A DNA stretch of 64,000 bases from Microvelia longipes (GCA_018340805.1 JACMZG010001870.1:53664073-53728072); one strand, 5' to 3'; shown: positions 1-11,164, numbered from the stretch's first letter. Notes: a model not told the origin generated them from the letters alone. Program-made: numbers and translations.

Positions 1-399
1 TTGTACTATCATTTTCTGGAAGGATGCTGGCGCATTCTTGATTCCAAAAGGCATAACCTTGAACTACCACTGTCCGCCCGGAACAGTGAAGACGGTACAC
101 TTCCGAGAACCTTTAGCCATAGATAGTTGCCGATAGTAACCGGAACGGAGATCCAAGGAGGTAAAATACTTAGCAACGCCTATGTCCTTTAGGGTGTCCG
201 TTATTTTTGGAAAAGGCCAGGCTACGTTTTCAGTAACTGCATTCAGCTTACAGTTATAGACACATAAGCGGTGCTTGCCATTCTTCGTTTTCACGATATC
301 GATTGGGGCTGCATACGGAGAATAACATCGTTTTACAACATCTCGGCGATATTTTTGTGGATGATCTTCTTCTCGTCTGAGTAACAATATGGTGGGCAT
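1..399 (-). pseudogene. Ty3/gypsy-type retrotransposon reverse transcriptase fragment
   Basis: Reading the minus strand from 399 downward gives the fingers and palm start of a Ty3/gypsy reverse transcriptase. The landmarks are SPYAAPIDIVKTKNGKHRLC, then PFPKITDTL, then FTSLDLRSGYYRQL, which carries the first catalytic Asp of the LDLRSGY block. Just after the GGQW residues an in-frame TAG stands at 64-66, and beyond it the same frame continues with the conserved MPFGIKNAPASFQ block to the window edge. The usual CVDYRKLN block is altered to CVYNCKLN. The stop and the altered block mark it as a dead copy. The YxDD box and integrase, if present, lie outside the window. Family assignment is firm from these motifs. 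Whether it came from an env-bearing element cannot be told. Confidence 0.88.
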
Positions 400-420
400 C
401 GAAAGGGTTTAGAGTCTGTT

Positions 421-800
421 AATTTACTATCGTGCGCTCTTGAAAAGGTTCATCCCAAAGGAGCTAGAGAAGAAAAAAGTTGAAATAGTAAAAGATTAGT
501 TCTTGCAGTTGGGATTAAACTTTAAGCAGGAGCCCCAGAATTGCTGTTTAATTTTGTTCCCTGAGATCTTATAAACAAAAGGCGGATTGATTTTTCAATA
601 GACGCTCCGTCAATCTTATTGTCCACAACAGATACATTACCTTTTGGAATCGAGAACTGCCTTGTTCTCTGTTACACATGTTCAGCCAAGGATGATCCAT
701 TCAACAATATTTTGAGTAACTAGGAACGTTACGTTGTGGGGTTCTTCGTTGATGACGAATGGTAACTTGACTTCCCTTAGAATTTTCATCATAATTTTAG
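421..800. other. Unassigned spacer between two retroelement remnants
   Basis: I see no convincing gene here. All frames are interrupted. The stretch may be decayed flank of the gypsy or jockey remnants on either side, but no domain is recognisable. Confidence 0.4.
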
Positions 801-1033
801 GGTCCCTTCGCAAAATTACAGATTCCCCCTTTTATGTATCCAATCTTATCCTTCATAGAAACCTCAACGTTCCTTATGTCCAAGAGTATATTTCTTCACG
901 TTATAAAAAATTCTATGACACCCTACTTGATCATACCAATCCTCTTTTCCAAAACCTATCCTCAAGAATCATTCCAGATAACCTTCCTCGCCGTTATGGA
1001 CATCAGTGGCCCAGAGATCTTCCAGAAGATTAG
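801..1033 (+). pseudogene. Jockey-clade LINE ORF2, C-terminal tail
   Basis: The frame ending at the TAG at 1031-1033 encodes the typical end of a jockey-type ORF2: residues LHRNLNVPYVQEYI, then a YKKFYDTLLDHTNPL stretch and a short basic tail. In jockey elements this follows the RT thumb and precedes a short 3' UTR. No reverse transcriptase core remains upstream, so it is a 5'-truncated fragment, the usual state of LINE copies. The frame upstream of about 800 shows no family residues and has no credible start codon. The recognition rests on the conserved tail pattern, so the clade is likely but not certain. Confidence 0.7.
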
Positions 1034-1990
1034 ATATTTAAGTAAAAAATTATTTACCGTGCGTATAATGACGGACTTGGTTATTGTAAACTAACCTATT
1101 AATGTCCTTTCAATTAATCCTTTCAATTAGATGTCCAATTAATCCTTTTAATTAGGCCTGTTGTACGCACGCTAAACTCTGCCCAAACCAGAAAGTGCAG
1201 TCGCTGGACTGTTTCTTTTGTCATAAATTACAGGTCAAAATTAATTCCAGCTGTATCACTAGATACACTCTGGTTGTAGTTGTGACACACATAAATAAAA
1301 AGATAGGGTCAGAAGAGAAGGTACTTTGGTGTTGATTGTTCATGAGGTGGATACCTTGGGGTATCTTCTCTCTGTCTGTAAAGTTATGAGATGCACCGTA
1401 TCCACTGTGGCTAAATCAGGGTTTTCACTCAACATGACCAGAATACGAGAAATTCTGGTGTTGGTAGTTGCTATGGTGCTTGTACAAACAATAGTGCAAA
1501 TTATTAAAATAATAAATATTTACTCAAATTCTGAGTAATGTATAATTTGAACGAAAAATAAGGTAAAAAAGTTTATTAAAAACTCAACTTTTTTTTACCA
1601 AAGCAACTTTTTTCAACAAATCAACTTAAACATTTTGTTTATTATTATTATTTATTTTGTTTATTTAGAAAGGTTAGATAACCCAGAAAGGATATTTACA
1701 CTTTTTACTTTTTTTCTGTTCGCGCACGCATCTAATCCGAGTTTACTCCAAATTAAAAATTTGAGTGTAAAGAAGAATAGTACAGATTAGAGTAGTGTGC
1801 TCCAGTTCATGTGCTGAACAAACCTAGATTATAGTAATCTTGAACATATTTAGCGCATTTCCTTTGCAATTACTTAAGGTGTGTATGTGAGGTAATATTT
1901 GAATAGTTTATACCTCTGACTCTATTGAACTAATTCTAGGATTTCTTTTTTTTTCGCTCCTAACGCATGGAACACTGGTTGATTTTTCAG
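1034..1990. other. Probable last-but-one intron of the receptor gene; no coding signal
   Basis: This AT-rich stretch precedes the 3' splice site at 1989-1990 and probably belongs to the receptor intron, together with the two retroelement remnants before it. It contains an imperfect pentanucleotide duplication near 1100-1155 (repeats of TCCAATTAATCC type) but no recognisable exon. A 70-codon open frame at 1326-1538 has no family resemblance. Confidence 0.4.
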
Positions 1991-2577
1991 GTGGAGTATT
2001 TATAGTGATATTCGTGGGTATAGCGATGGCTATGATAACCCTGGGTTTCGAGTACTGGTGGTACAGGTATAAGAGGCCTCCTCTAGCTCAGACTTTAGAC
2101 AGAGCTAAAGCAACTAGAATGCAGAGGCCGAGTATAGACAAGCTGAGCGTATCTGCTCTTAACAAGGAGTTGAACAGGGTCAGGCCTAGAAACACCATCA
2201 GGTAAGCAAGCTAGAGGTATTTTTAACCTATTCGGTATTCATCTCATTACAATCCTACTTTTTAAAAAAGCTTGAAAGCTTTCAAAAGAAGACAGAATTG
2301 CCAAATAGGGTTTCCAAATTACCTCCTTGGTTTATCTAATTCTTACTTTGCTAATAATAGCTAGAGTTCCTATATAATGCGGGGGCAGATGTTGATTTAC
2401 CCAGTCCGTTATTCTGTGGCTTATTACCTATCAATGGCTAACAATCGCATACTTGATTCATTCTGAATCCCACGGAATGACATATGCCCCAAATCTAATA
2501 TAGATTACAAAATGTTGCAACCACACCAACTTGTTTTCAGGCGAGACGACTATCCAATGCAAGGTCAGCTATGGTAA
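1991..2577 (+). CDS. Ir25a: Ionotropic receptor, IR25a-like: last two coding exons (partial gene)
   Basis: Two exons, 1991-2201 and 2541-2577, join in phase. The 3' splice sites are TTTTTCAG and TTGTTTTCAG; the donor is CAG|GTAAGC. The first exon encodes GGVFIVIFVGIAMAMITLGF, the last transmembrane helix (M4) of an ionotropic glutamate-type receptor, followed by EYWWYRYKRPP and a basic cytoplasmic tail. The second exon adds about 12 residues to a TAA at 2575-2577. IR25a is the broadly expressed co-receptor of insect chemosensory, thermo- and hygrosensory ionotropic receptors and sits in the membrane of sensory cilia. The ligand-binding lobes and pore lie in exons upstream of the window. The helix pattern fits IR25a better than IR8a, kainate or NMDA subunits in my judgement. 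If the donor is not used, the frame stops at once at the TAA at 2203-2205, giving a tail that is 12 residues shorter. Confidence 0.65.
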
Positions 2578-2734
2578 AGCAACCGACCATCAACACTAAG
2601 CAGTTAACTGTTGGACCCTTAAAAACTCTAGTTCCAATATAATCAGAGTACAAACAACTGAATTCTCAAAAGTCATGGGTCGCATTTGCAACGATATTTC
2701 TACAAAACACAGATCTTATTTTTTTAACCTAAAC

Positions 2735-2955
2735 ACACATTACTGGAGGGTGCATTCCCTATCTCAATCACTTTCTCCAAGAGTGTCGGTTTGGGCATTG
2801 TTTGTGTTTTGTTTTGTATTGTAAAGGATCTGTTTAAAATTTTACTGTAGTTTTGTTCTGTTCATTTTATTATTTTAATAATTGCATAAGGTCAAGTTAC
2901 CTTTTCGATGTTTCCAAATTTAACCTATAGGGAGATAATATACGTCTTTGACAAT
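2735..2955 (+). repeat. Degenerate copy of the hAT-like MITE (family A)
   Basis: The segment ends with a diverged match to the right end of the intact family A copies at 11434 and 57667: GGTCAAGTTACC, TTTTCGATGTTTCC, then a decayed end. A left-end-like TACTGGAGGGTGCAT lies near 2740. No target-site duplication is visible, so it is an old copy. Confidence 0.5.
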
Positions 2956-2959
2956 GCAA

Positions 2960-3690
2960 TACATAAAACAGAATTCGCTCGCTGCCAGAGTTTCGATGTA
3001 GCAGGTGTATTTCAATTCAAATCAAAAAATACTTCATTGCCAATATTAAAAACAAAAATAACATAAAATAAGACATATAATAGAAAATAAACTTAAAGCT
3101 ATTGCTTTGGAGAAGCGTGCAGCACACCCCAATATTATTAGCTGGATCGTAATTATGCTTCTAAATTGTAGAATTAGTGCTTCTCAAGGTAATTGCACTC
3201 TAACAAATCCCATATTGGTTTACTGTCCTAAAGAGGGCTGCGAAAGTCCCAAACGCTGGTGCCTCGTGATGAGACTATACTGCGTGTTCTCCCCAAAGTC
3301 GGCTTCTATTATCAACAATATGCTGACGATGTCCACTGTTAATCGTCGGATGAACCATCATAGAGGATGGGTATAGAGAGACTGTCGGCCTGACTGTTAA
3401 TCCAAGATCCAAACTCTTTGGATTTTGACAAATTAAGTTTGTAACTATTATATTTATATAATTTTTTACTTTATAATTATTATTTATACACATTTTTATT
3501 ATTATTTTAAAATTTTTCAAAATTAATTTACGTCCTTTTTTTCTGTTTGTATAAATATCTATAAGTATATAATAGATTTACTTATATATACTTATTTATT
3601 TATTCGTAAAACCATAAATATGTATGGTTACTTTGCATATCCTGTACATACTTAAAGATTCTAAATTTTAAATATTTGTCCTTGTTTAAA
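2960..3690. other. AT-rich spacer, possibly receptor 3' flank
   Basis: No supported gene. AATAAA-type sequences near 3060-3100 could serve as poly(A) signals for the receptor transcript ending upstream, though none is clearly favoured. An 89-codon open frame at 3107-3376 shows no family resemblance. Confidence 0.35.
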
Positions 3691-3719
3691 CTTAATTGAT
3701 AACTCATGTATGCCTACCT

Positions 3720-4010
3720 GACCTTGATATGGCAGGTAGGGACGAACTTACTTGTTACGGTGATTGTTCAAAGAAAGGTAGAGAAGGACAAGCAGATGCC
3801 AGTATTTATATTCCTAAGTCCTCTTTGGAACTTAGTTATTTACTTGATGTACATGCCACAGTGTTTCAGGCAATGTTTTACGCCATTCTTATATTAACAT
3901 CACTGAACACAGTCTATGATGGTCCTGAGAAATCTATCGCTATCTGTATCGCTAGTAAGGCTGAGATAAAAGCTCTTACATCCTCACCCGGTAATTCTTG
4001 TTCCTGTTCG
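3720..4010 (+). pseudogene. LINE-type RNase H domain remnant
   Basis: The plus frame carries a decayed RNase H domain of the kind found after the RT in R1/I/LOA-group LINEs. The DGSK-like start has become CYGDCSK, followed by SLELSYLLDVHATVFQAMFY, which corresponds to the LDxxATVFQAEVYAI block with the catalytic Glu replaced by Met. A KSIAICIASKAEIKALTS segment follows and matches the SDSQAALKAL block with its Asp lost. Two catalytic positions are thus changed and the frame degrades after about 4010. It is an inactive fragment with no RT left in the window. Confidence 0.72.
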
Positions 4011-4772
4011 GTGACTCTTGTTCATGAATTTCGAGAGAAACTTCTTTCTCTTGTTGATGTAAATCATTTTTTTTTTAAATGGTTCCTGGTCATGTTGGGT
4101 TTTTCTATAATGGGGTTAGTCGGTTAGGAAGAATATGATAGATTAGCTAGACTGGGAGTGGATACATCCTTTATTGGCTCGAAACATGTAATTCTTCTTT
4201 CTTTTACAAGAGTTAAAACACTCTTGAATAAATAGTTTGTTTATCCTCTCAAATTAGCTGGTCTACGACTACGAAGCCTGGCTGCAGACAAGCTAAAATG
4301 TTTTACACCTGAGATAAACTTGAGAATAAAACCTGCGTAAAAATTTATTTTGTGTTAACAAAACATTGTCTACGTATAAGTAGGACCAAGACTATAGGTA
4401 TTAACAACGAGGCCAGTTGAGGAGGAAACAGCCTTCCATTTCATAGCGTGTGTGAGGCCTACACTTCTCTCCAGATTCGCATATTTGTGTCTGGTCTCTT
4501 ATATACACAGGAGACTTAATGCTTGAGCTTGAAAGACATCATCTTCATTATTTATATCTCCAAAAAACTGTTTAAGGACGTGTAGTGGGGAGATACTGTG
4601 CCCGACCGCGTGGCCTTGCCTCCCCACCCTATGACTACTACTACTAGTATCTCTACGTCTTTTTAGGCCTAGTCTCCTATATTGCTAGAGGGCATACCCC
4701 CCCCCCCCCTCCATGGCATTGTGGACCAGGCCAAAAATTACCAATAGAGATATTACACTAAATAATCAATCC

Positions 4773-5070
4773 CATAGAGATATTATCTCTAGAGAGGCCT
4801 TATCAGTTAAATTTTTGAAACATCGAAAAAGTAACCTGAACCAGCTTCATTTTGACTATAATCAAATGGACAGTACCCAATTGCAATAATACGTATAACT
4901 TTTACAATATTTACTAACATACAACCAATGCGCTAAAAGCAGACAATGATTGATTCATTATAACCTTACTGCACTATTGTATTGATTGTATACGATTATA
5001 GTGAACCCACTGTAGCCTACACATAGCCCCTGAGAGTTTAAGATATTTCAAGCCTGCAATGCAAACCATG
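4773..5070 (-). repeat. Family A hAT-like MITE, diverged and end-truncated, inverted
   Basis: It starts with CATAGAGATATTATCTCTAG, matching the right terminal inverted repeat of the intact copies read backwards. GAAACATCGAAAAAGTAACC follows, and AGCCCCTGAGAG lies near 5035, all in the expected order. The far terminal repeat is missing. A smaller fragment with the left-end signature CTAGAGGGCATAC and a 14-base C run lies just upstream at about 4670-4705. Confidence 0.6.
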
Positions 5071-5638
5071 TTTTACCACAAGTATTTTAACTTTTTTCGT
5101 CGTATTATTGTGTCTCTGTGTTTTAATATTTTTATTTATTTAGCAACAACAAGGCAATAGCCTGTAACTCTTAAGACCTTAACAATAATACAAAATTACA
5201 AAATAAAATACAACAATTTCACATGATATATACATTTTTAATATTTCTTTATTCAAATTAATTTATTGCAAATTAATATGAAGCAAAATTAAAAAAAATA
5301 AAACATGTTCAATTTTTACAAAAATATCTAAGTGAAGAGCCTTATCAAATTCTTCTTTCTTATCGATTCTTCGTAACACAAAATGTGGGAAGTTTAAACA
5401 TTGTTCCATAGTACGAAGTCTGTTTCAATTTTGTTTAACAAATTGTGATTTCGACTAATGGCTTTTGACTAATAACAATTATCGTATGTTTCATTAGTAG
5501 TCGAGTAAAAATTATTGATGACATTGGTAAAACATGTGTATTTAACTAAATATAAATAAACATATTAATACATAAATATAGCTCCCAATTCTTACCACCC
5601 TATATCTCTGTAAACTCGTGACCTCAGTGTTACCGCCA

Positions 5639-5760
5639 AGCATAGAGTTAGAATTACTAGGGGGGCTCAATATGGAGAATTTCGAAACATCAAGAAAAGT
5701 AACCTGGACACTATCGATTGAAAATATAATCAAATAAACCGTACAAAATCACATTACATT
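5639..5760 (-). repeat. Family A MITE fragment, inverted
   Basis: GCATAGAGTTAGAATTACTA, then GAAACATCAAGAAAAGTAAC, reproduce the right-end half of the MITE on the minus strand. The remainder is lost. Confidence 0.5.
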
Positions 5761-6570
5761 TATATGGCAAAAGATCAGGGAGCTTAAAACGCTGGCTGGA
5801 TTTCTGTAACAAATAAATTCAAATATATTTAGTGCTTTGTAGTGAGATGACAAATTGAGTTTGTTGTGATCTTAGAATAATACTATATATAGAAGGAGCA
5901 CTACTAATAACACGAAAGGCGATTCACTGGTCCACCTAAGTAATGCTGCCACCCTAACAATATACAATTTTCTAAAAAAAAGTTGGCAATACTTCCGGTT
6001 GCTGAATTATTATGTTCTATTATTAATTAATGATTAATTATTCATAAAATACTAATATTTATGAATTTTTAAATTGTAGTTTAACGTATTTATTAAAATT
6101 ATACATAAAAATTAGTCCTCGTCAACTAAATGTAGATTCTTGTATTCCGCCACCCTTTTGCCATGTAAGACCAGTTTTATTAAATACTCAGCAGGTGTTT
6201 TAAGTTATTATATTTGTTCTTTACGATCTTTCTTCATTGATAGATATTTATGACAAATATTTAAAATAATGATTTGTTGTCCGGTTGGCAGCATTACTTA
6301 GTTGCACCAGACAAGATTCTAGGAATTCTATGGGAAGGATATTTTAAAATGTGATATTTAGAGATTTCACCCAGGTTTAGTGTAGTTCTTTTGGCATTTT
6401 CAAATAAACCAAGCGGGTTTAATCTATTTGCGGGTTGTTTTTGAGGAAATGTTCTCATTTCATTTTAATTTTTTCTAGTTCTACAATTTTTTATTACAAA
6501 GTTAATAAATATTTACTTTAGTGTCAATATAAATAAATAATATATTTTATTTACAAAAAATTCTTTACTT

Positions 6571-6905
6571 ATTGGGGGCGCTAAATCGGATAAACCCGAT
6601 ACAGAATCGATGCAACACTCTGAGTGACGATAGGTCGAAAACCCGTGGTAAAAAAGATCGTGAAAAATTATTTTCGATTAGGGTGTGGTTTTCAATATTT
6701 TTGGGATGTAGAATCGAACAAACACGGTCTGTAGTCGATGCTACTATAACAAAGTAACCATAAAGTCGAAAAACGGAGGTAATTAACCGTAAATTAAAAA
6801 GTAAGTTTACAATATTTTTTGGGGCTCTGATTTGAATTAAACTAATCAGATGTCGATCCGAGTACTCAAACCAAGGGCCCCAGGTTCAAATCTTGGTTCC
6901 GTAGA
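6571..6905 (+). repeat. Dispersed repeat C with tRNA B-box-like tail, copy 1
   Basis: It begins GGGGGCGCTAAATCGGATAA and contains three related modules, each with a GTCGAT/ATCGAT core and an AAGTCGAAAAACGG stretch. It ends with AGGTTCAAATCTTGG, which resembles a pol III B box. Related copies occur at 18172-18415 and 50612-50725. It lies within the Mutator-like element. Confidence 0.6.
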
Positions 6906-7439
6906 AAATTTGTTTAGGTTATTATTTCTGGGTTAAATTGGACAAATCCAAGTCAAATATAAATAAATGATATATTTATTTATACTGAATTACAAATAAA
7001 TAAAACAATTTGACATCAATTTATAGTATAAACTAGGATGGACTCTAAAAATTCAGTTCTTCCGTCATTTTATTGCAGTTCTTGCAATAAAAAAGTAATA
7101 GAAAACAAAATTATGGTCATATTATAAATTAAAAATTATATTATATTATAAATATATCATATTAGAAATATAAATTATTTCTTATTTTATTTTGAATTTA
7201 AAATACTTATTTCTAAATTTAATGCATGTTTGTATTTTTGATTAATCCCTATTGCAGTCCGCATCGTGTACAAATTTTTAAGAACTTTTGGCTCATTTGT
7301 TTAAAATTTTGCTTATTTGTTTGCGTTGCTAAAACTTTTAAAGATTTATAAACACTTATTTTCTTTTTTTTGCGTTTTTATTTTACTCAAATTCTATCTC
7401 TAGGCTCTATCAACATGCCAAGAGCAAAATAGTCTAAAT

Positions 7440-8501
7440 CTATTAGCAGAAGGCATTACTGCCGACCAGGCTAAAAGAATTGCTCGGCCATGTTAGACAT
7501 AAAGGTTTTAGCTCACAGCGGTTCGCCGAGATGATTCTTTATTATTTGAAAGAATAATGTCATAGGGTTCGCCCTGTTAAAAAATCATGAAAGCAGCAGG
7601 GAATTCTCGCCTCATGTCGTCAAGAACAAGCACTGTATAAAGTTTCAAATTTGAAAGGGTTAAGACCATGTGTTACATCTAGGCACACGACATCACTGCC
7701 ATATTTCTTTAGAATATCTAGTTGAGCATCGTTAAATATGATTAAGACAAAATCATCTTGTTCTAAAAATATGTGGTCTTCCAGGACATGACTTTCGGTT
7801 CATAAAATAGCACAACATTATTATCAAAATTCTGTATCTGCTGAACCCAGGTATGAACACTCAGATGATCCTCCTTATGCAAAACTTCATTTTTATTTAA
7901 GTTATACATTTTAAAAATATTTTACAAATTTTTTTTTAAGTTAATGGACCTGATAAACGTTTTTATCAACCAGTGATTCCCTTACTTGATCTAAAATAAC
8001 ATCCAAAGGAATTTTTTGGGCTATTTGTTTGGCGAATTTTTCTCGCTCCGACTTACTTAAAGTTAGCCTTCCTATTTCAAACTCATGCCCAACATGAGTG
8101 GAGGATATACGAGTATACTCCACATCGCACGAACCTGTAGAAGAGATGGTCAAAGAGTTTTTTGCTGGACAGTGACCATCCATCTTATTGGTGCCTAAAA
8201 GTTGTCTCTTACCGGTTGATTTAGATTTGTTCCATTTCTTATCCATTCCAATTCCATCTCTATGACAAATAAAAATGATTTGCCGCACAATAAATTTTGT
8301 AGTACTTTCCTTTTCTTCTTTTGTTTTTAATGTAAAAAAATTCATAACTTTCAAATGTTTTTCAAAATGTTTCGAATGGTCATTTTCTAAATGCTGCGTG
8401 TACTCTATCTTTGTGCTGTAAGCATTGTCACATTCAACGGACCCGCATTGATCACATGTAAATGTTTTATCACTTTTGAAAGAATGATAAGTGTGGTCCA
8501 T
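7440..8501 (-). pseudogene. Mutator-like transposase, N-terminal zinc finger plus broken catalytic region
   Basis: The start ATG at 8499-8501 opens a 186-codon frame. It has an N-terminal C2H2-like finger (CDQC, then H and H about 25 residues on), the KMDGHCPAKNSL block and the STHVGHEFEIGRLTLSKSE block, typical of animal Mutator/Phantom transposases, where these residues bind DNA ahead of the DDE core. The frame stops at 7941. Further downstream, 7890-7620, other frames continue the protein: HLSVHTWVQQIQNFD, then DILKKYGSDVVCLDVTHGLN, whose Asp is the first catalytic residue of the family. Decayed residues reach about 7440. Stops and at least one frameshift near 7790 make it non-functional. 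The second half of the catalytic core is absent. Confidence 0.85.
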
Positions 8502-9009
8502 TTTATTTTATGGATTATTTTAAAAATAGAAATCAAATAAAGGAAATGGCGAGAGGCAAGAGAATAAACGATTACAAAGCAAAAAAGTTTCATCATTAGC
8601 TTAGGAGAACATGTCATAGTCTCAAGATCGCTAGTGCACCAGACTTTACCGTTGTAGAAAGCGAAAAAGTTTAAAAATATGTATTCAAATTTAAAATAAA
8701 ATAATTTATATTTTATACTATAAAAAAATATTTAATAAAAAACCGTAGAATTTGTGAAAATGAAATGAATACATTTTCTCAAAATCAACCCGTAAATAGA
8801 TTAAACCCGCATGATTTCTTTGAAAATGCAAACAATAACAAACGTAACCTGGGTTAAATACCTAAATATCACATTTTAAAAAAGCCTTCCCATAGAATCC
8901 CTAGAATCTTGTTTGCACCAGTCAACCGGCTTTCGTGTTATCAGTGGAATTACATTGTGTTTACGGTCCTGTGCTCCTTCTATATATAGTATTATTGTAA
9001 GGTTGTGAT

Positions 9010-9454
9010 AAAATGGCGAGTAATTCAGGTATCGTGTAACATATACATATACATATACATATATTACTCAATCTGACATAATGAGGAAGATGCAATAATT
9101 TTAACCAATGGTTTCGTTGTTTTGTTAGGTTAATCGAGATAAGAAAACATATATTTAAAAAAATGAAAATATTAATTGTACAAATTTTTATGACCAATTA
9201 AAAAAGTTTAATATTCAAAAAAGTAAGATTGGCGGCAAAAAGCTATTACGTCAATTGGGTTGTTAAGTTGTTTGGTTCATTTCCAATCTCAAGGTCAATG
9301 CAAAATATAACTAATGTGCAATAGTTAGTTAAACCAGTTTTCATTGTATTGCGAGTTATATTTAAGCCTGCAATGCTCAAAATTATCATACAAACCTGAA
9401 TCTAAAATGTTTTAGGCAAAGCCGTTCGGATATCAGTGAAAAAAATAAAGTTTT
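9010..9454. other. Spacer between two family B elements
   Basis: AT-rich sequence with a short ATACAT repeat at about 9041-9063. No gene or element end recognised. Confidence 0.4.
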
Positions 9455-9462
9455 ACTTGATT

Positions 9463-10000
9463 CTTAGAATAATACTATATATAGAAGGAGCACTACTGAT
9501 AACACGAAAGCCGGTTGACTGGTGCAACTAAGTAATGCTGCCACCCTAACAATATACAGTTTTCTAAAAAAAAGTTGGCAATACTTCCGGTTGCTGAATT
9601 ATTATGTTCTATTATTAATTAATGATTGATTATTCATAAAATACTGATATTAATATCGGTGCATTACAATATTTAAAGCATTTTAGATTGTAGTTTAACG
9701 TATTTATTAAAATTATATATAATAAGTAGTCTCGTCAACTAAATGTAGATTCTTGTATTCCGCCACCCTTTTGCATCTAAGACCAGTTTATTAAATATTC
9801 AGCAGGTTTTTAAGTTATTATATTCGTTCTTTACGATCTTTCTTCATTAATAGATATTTATGACAAATATTTAAAATAATGTTTTGTTGTTAGGTTGGCA
9901 GCATTACTTAGTTGCACCAGTCAACCGCCTTTCGTGTTATCAGTGGAATTACATTGTGTTTACGGTCCTGTGCTCCTTCTATATATAGTATTATTCTAAG
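9463..10000. mobile_element. Family B DNA transposon, uninterrupted copy with 8-bp TSD
   Basis: This 538-bp copy has the same termini as the split element (CTTAGAATAATACTATATAT at the left; complement at the right) and its own perfect 8-bp duplication ACTTGATT at 9455-9462 and 10001-10008. The right arm is longer than the left, which lacks about 35 bp seen in the right (the segment containing TTTACGGTCCTG). It has no coding capacity. Confidence 0.88.
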
Positions 10001-10008
10001 ACTTGATT

Positions 10009-10800
10009 GTTGTTTACCTTACGTTTGTTCAAATTATGATATTATTGCTTAGAATTGGGATAAATAGCTATTATTTTATTAGTCTGCACTATATTTTGTA
10101 AATAATCACGTGAATAATTGCGTTTTAAATTATTGTTGTTCAAAATAAGTACGTACATTTATCATGTTACAGTAGAGAAGAGTGAATCCGGTTTTGAGCA
10201 GTATTCCGCGTTGAGATTACTAAAACAAAAGCTCTATTGATGCATTTTTATTTAAAGTTAGTACATATTAATAAAAGATTAACTCTTTCCTTAAATTCAA
10301 TGTAATAATTTTATAAACTAAACGAAAAGTAGGGTGAACAACAAGCACTTGAAAATTTATCACTGATAGTTTATTATGCGCACCAAACATTTTAAAACAC
10401 AAAATTACAACTAATATTTCCTTTTAATTATTTAAAATAGCATAAATATAATTATAAAAAAAACTTAACTATAATATTATAATTATATTATAAATATAAT
10501 TATAATATTGTTCAAATATTATAATTAAAAAGTTATAATACATCGACAACACATAAATTATTGTTTTCACATGTGATAAGATTGATTTTCCGCCAGAACT
10601 TGAGTTTACTAAAAAAAAACTGTGAAGCTGCTTTGTAATAGAATAAAGCAGCTAGGAGTCTGAAAAAAAGGTACGTTAAGCAACAAATGTAAACCACGAA
10701 ATGTTTCCAAATAAATCCGCTGTGGTGCGATTCGGTCTTGCAATGAACAACACGCCCCAACAACAACAGTAAATTAAAAAAATAATTAAAAATAATTGGA
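10009..10800. other. AT-rich spacer
   Basis: No gene supported. It contains short ATTATAATTATA-type palindromic tracts at about 10465-10510. A 77-codon open frame on the minus strand (10533-10766) shows no family features. Confidence 0.4.
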
Positions 10801-10813
10801 ACACACTAAAACC

Positions 10814-11160
10814 GAGTCCAGTAGCTCAGTGTTGGAGCGCTCGCCTTTCGACCTGGAGGTCGAGGGTTTAAATCCAGCCGGGGGAGGACCTCAATATGAG
10901 GTTATCCCTTGTACCGTACACTCGGGAGTTATGATCTGCGGGCTGGGGGAGATGGAGGTTGAAAAGATATACTGAGCCTTTGTATGTCCGAAAACTTAGT
11001 CAGTGAAAGTGATGGCGGCGACACGAATAACGTAAGTGACTAGGAACAAAGTGCTCGGTTCTTGTAGACAGACGTCTCCTAATAGCACTGCGGAGTTTTG
11101 ACTTTCAGGTCAGGGCTATAGAATAAGTTTGTGCACGCTGACATCTGGGTGCAAGAGTTC
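10814..11160 (+). repeat. tRNA-derived SINE-like repeat
   Basis: The head carries a tRNA-like A box (TAGCTCAGTGTTGGAGCGC) and, 32 bases on, a B box GAGGGTTTAAATCCAGC. The anticodon stem and acceptor arms do not pair cleanly, so this is a tRNA-derived pol III promoter and not a working tRNA gene. A non-tRNA body follows to about 11160. The plus orientation comes from the order of the boxes. Confidence 0.65.
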
Positions 11161-11164
11161 TCTG

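Larger units (their letters stand above)
6311..8912 (-). mobile_element. Mutator-like element (MULE) with 9-bp TSD, nested in family B
   Basis: The element has terminal inverted repeats of about 70 bp, starting ACAAGATTCTAGGAATTCTA at the left and ending with the complement (CTAGAATCTTGT) at the right. It is flanked by a perfect 9-bp duplication TTGCACCAG at 6302-6310 and 8913-8921. Nine-base duplications and long inverted repeats are characteristic of the Mutator superfamily. Its minus strand carries a broken MULE transposase, and it also contains one copy of the B-box repeat at 6571-6905. The inserted position can be checked against the uninterrupted sister copy of the host element, which reads straight through the same site. 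Confidence 0.88.
5871..9001. mobile_element. Non-autonomous DNA transposon (family B) with 8-bp TSD, split by a Mutator-like insertion
   Basis: The ends are inverted repeats: the left begins CTTAGAATAATACTATATAT and the right ends ATATATAGTATTATTGTAAG. They are flanked by a perfect 8-bp target-site duplication GTTGTGAT at 5863-5870 and 9002-9009. Removing the 2602-bp insertion and its 9-bp duplication leaves about 520 bp, close to the 538-bp sister copy at 9463-10000. The inverted repeats are long, about 100 bp including the GGTTGCACCAG-like inner part, and the left arm carries a deletion. No transposase is encoded. An 8-bp duplication fits the hAT, P or Merlin superfamilies; I cannot choose between them from the ends alone. 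Confidence 0.85.

Noticed and set aside
834..1094. 86-codon plus frame overlapping the jockey tail
   Set aside because: Out of frame with the recognisable LINE residues.
3107..3376. Short secreted cysteine-containing protein
   Set aside because: The apparent start is TTG and not ATG, there is no convincing signal peptide, and no family is recognised.
8405..8617. 70-codon minus-strand frame overlapping the Mutator-like transposase start
   Set aside because: It lacks family motifs; the overlapping frame from 8501 carries the zinc finger and the conserved blocks.
10814..10890. Functional tRNA gene
   Set aside because: The boxes are present, but the acceptor and anticodon stems do not pair, so it is a tRNA-derived repeat.
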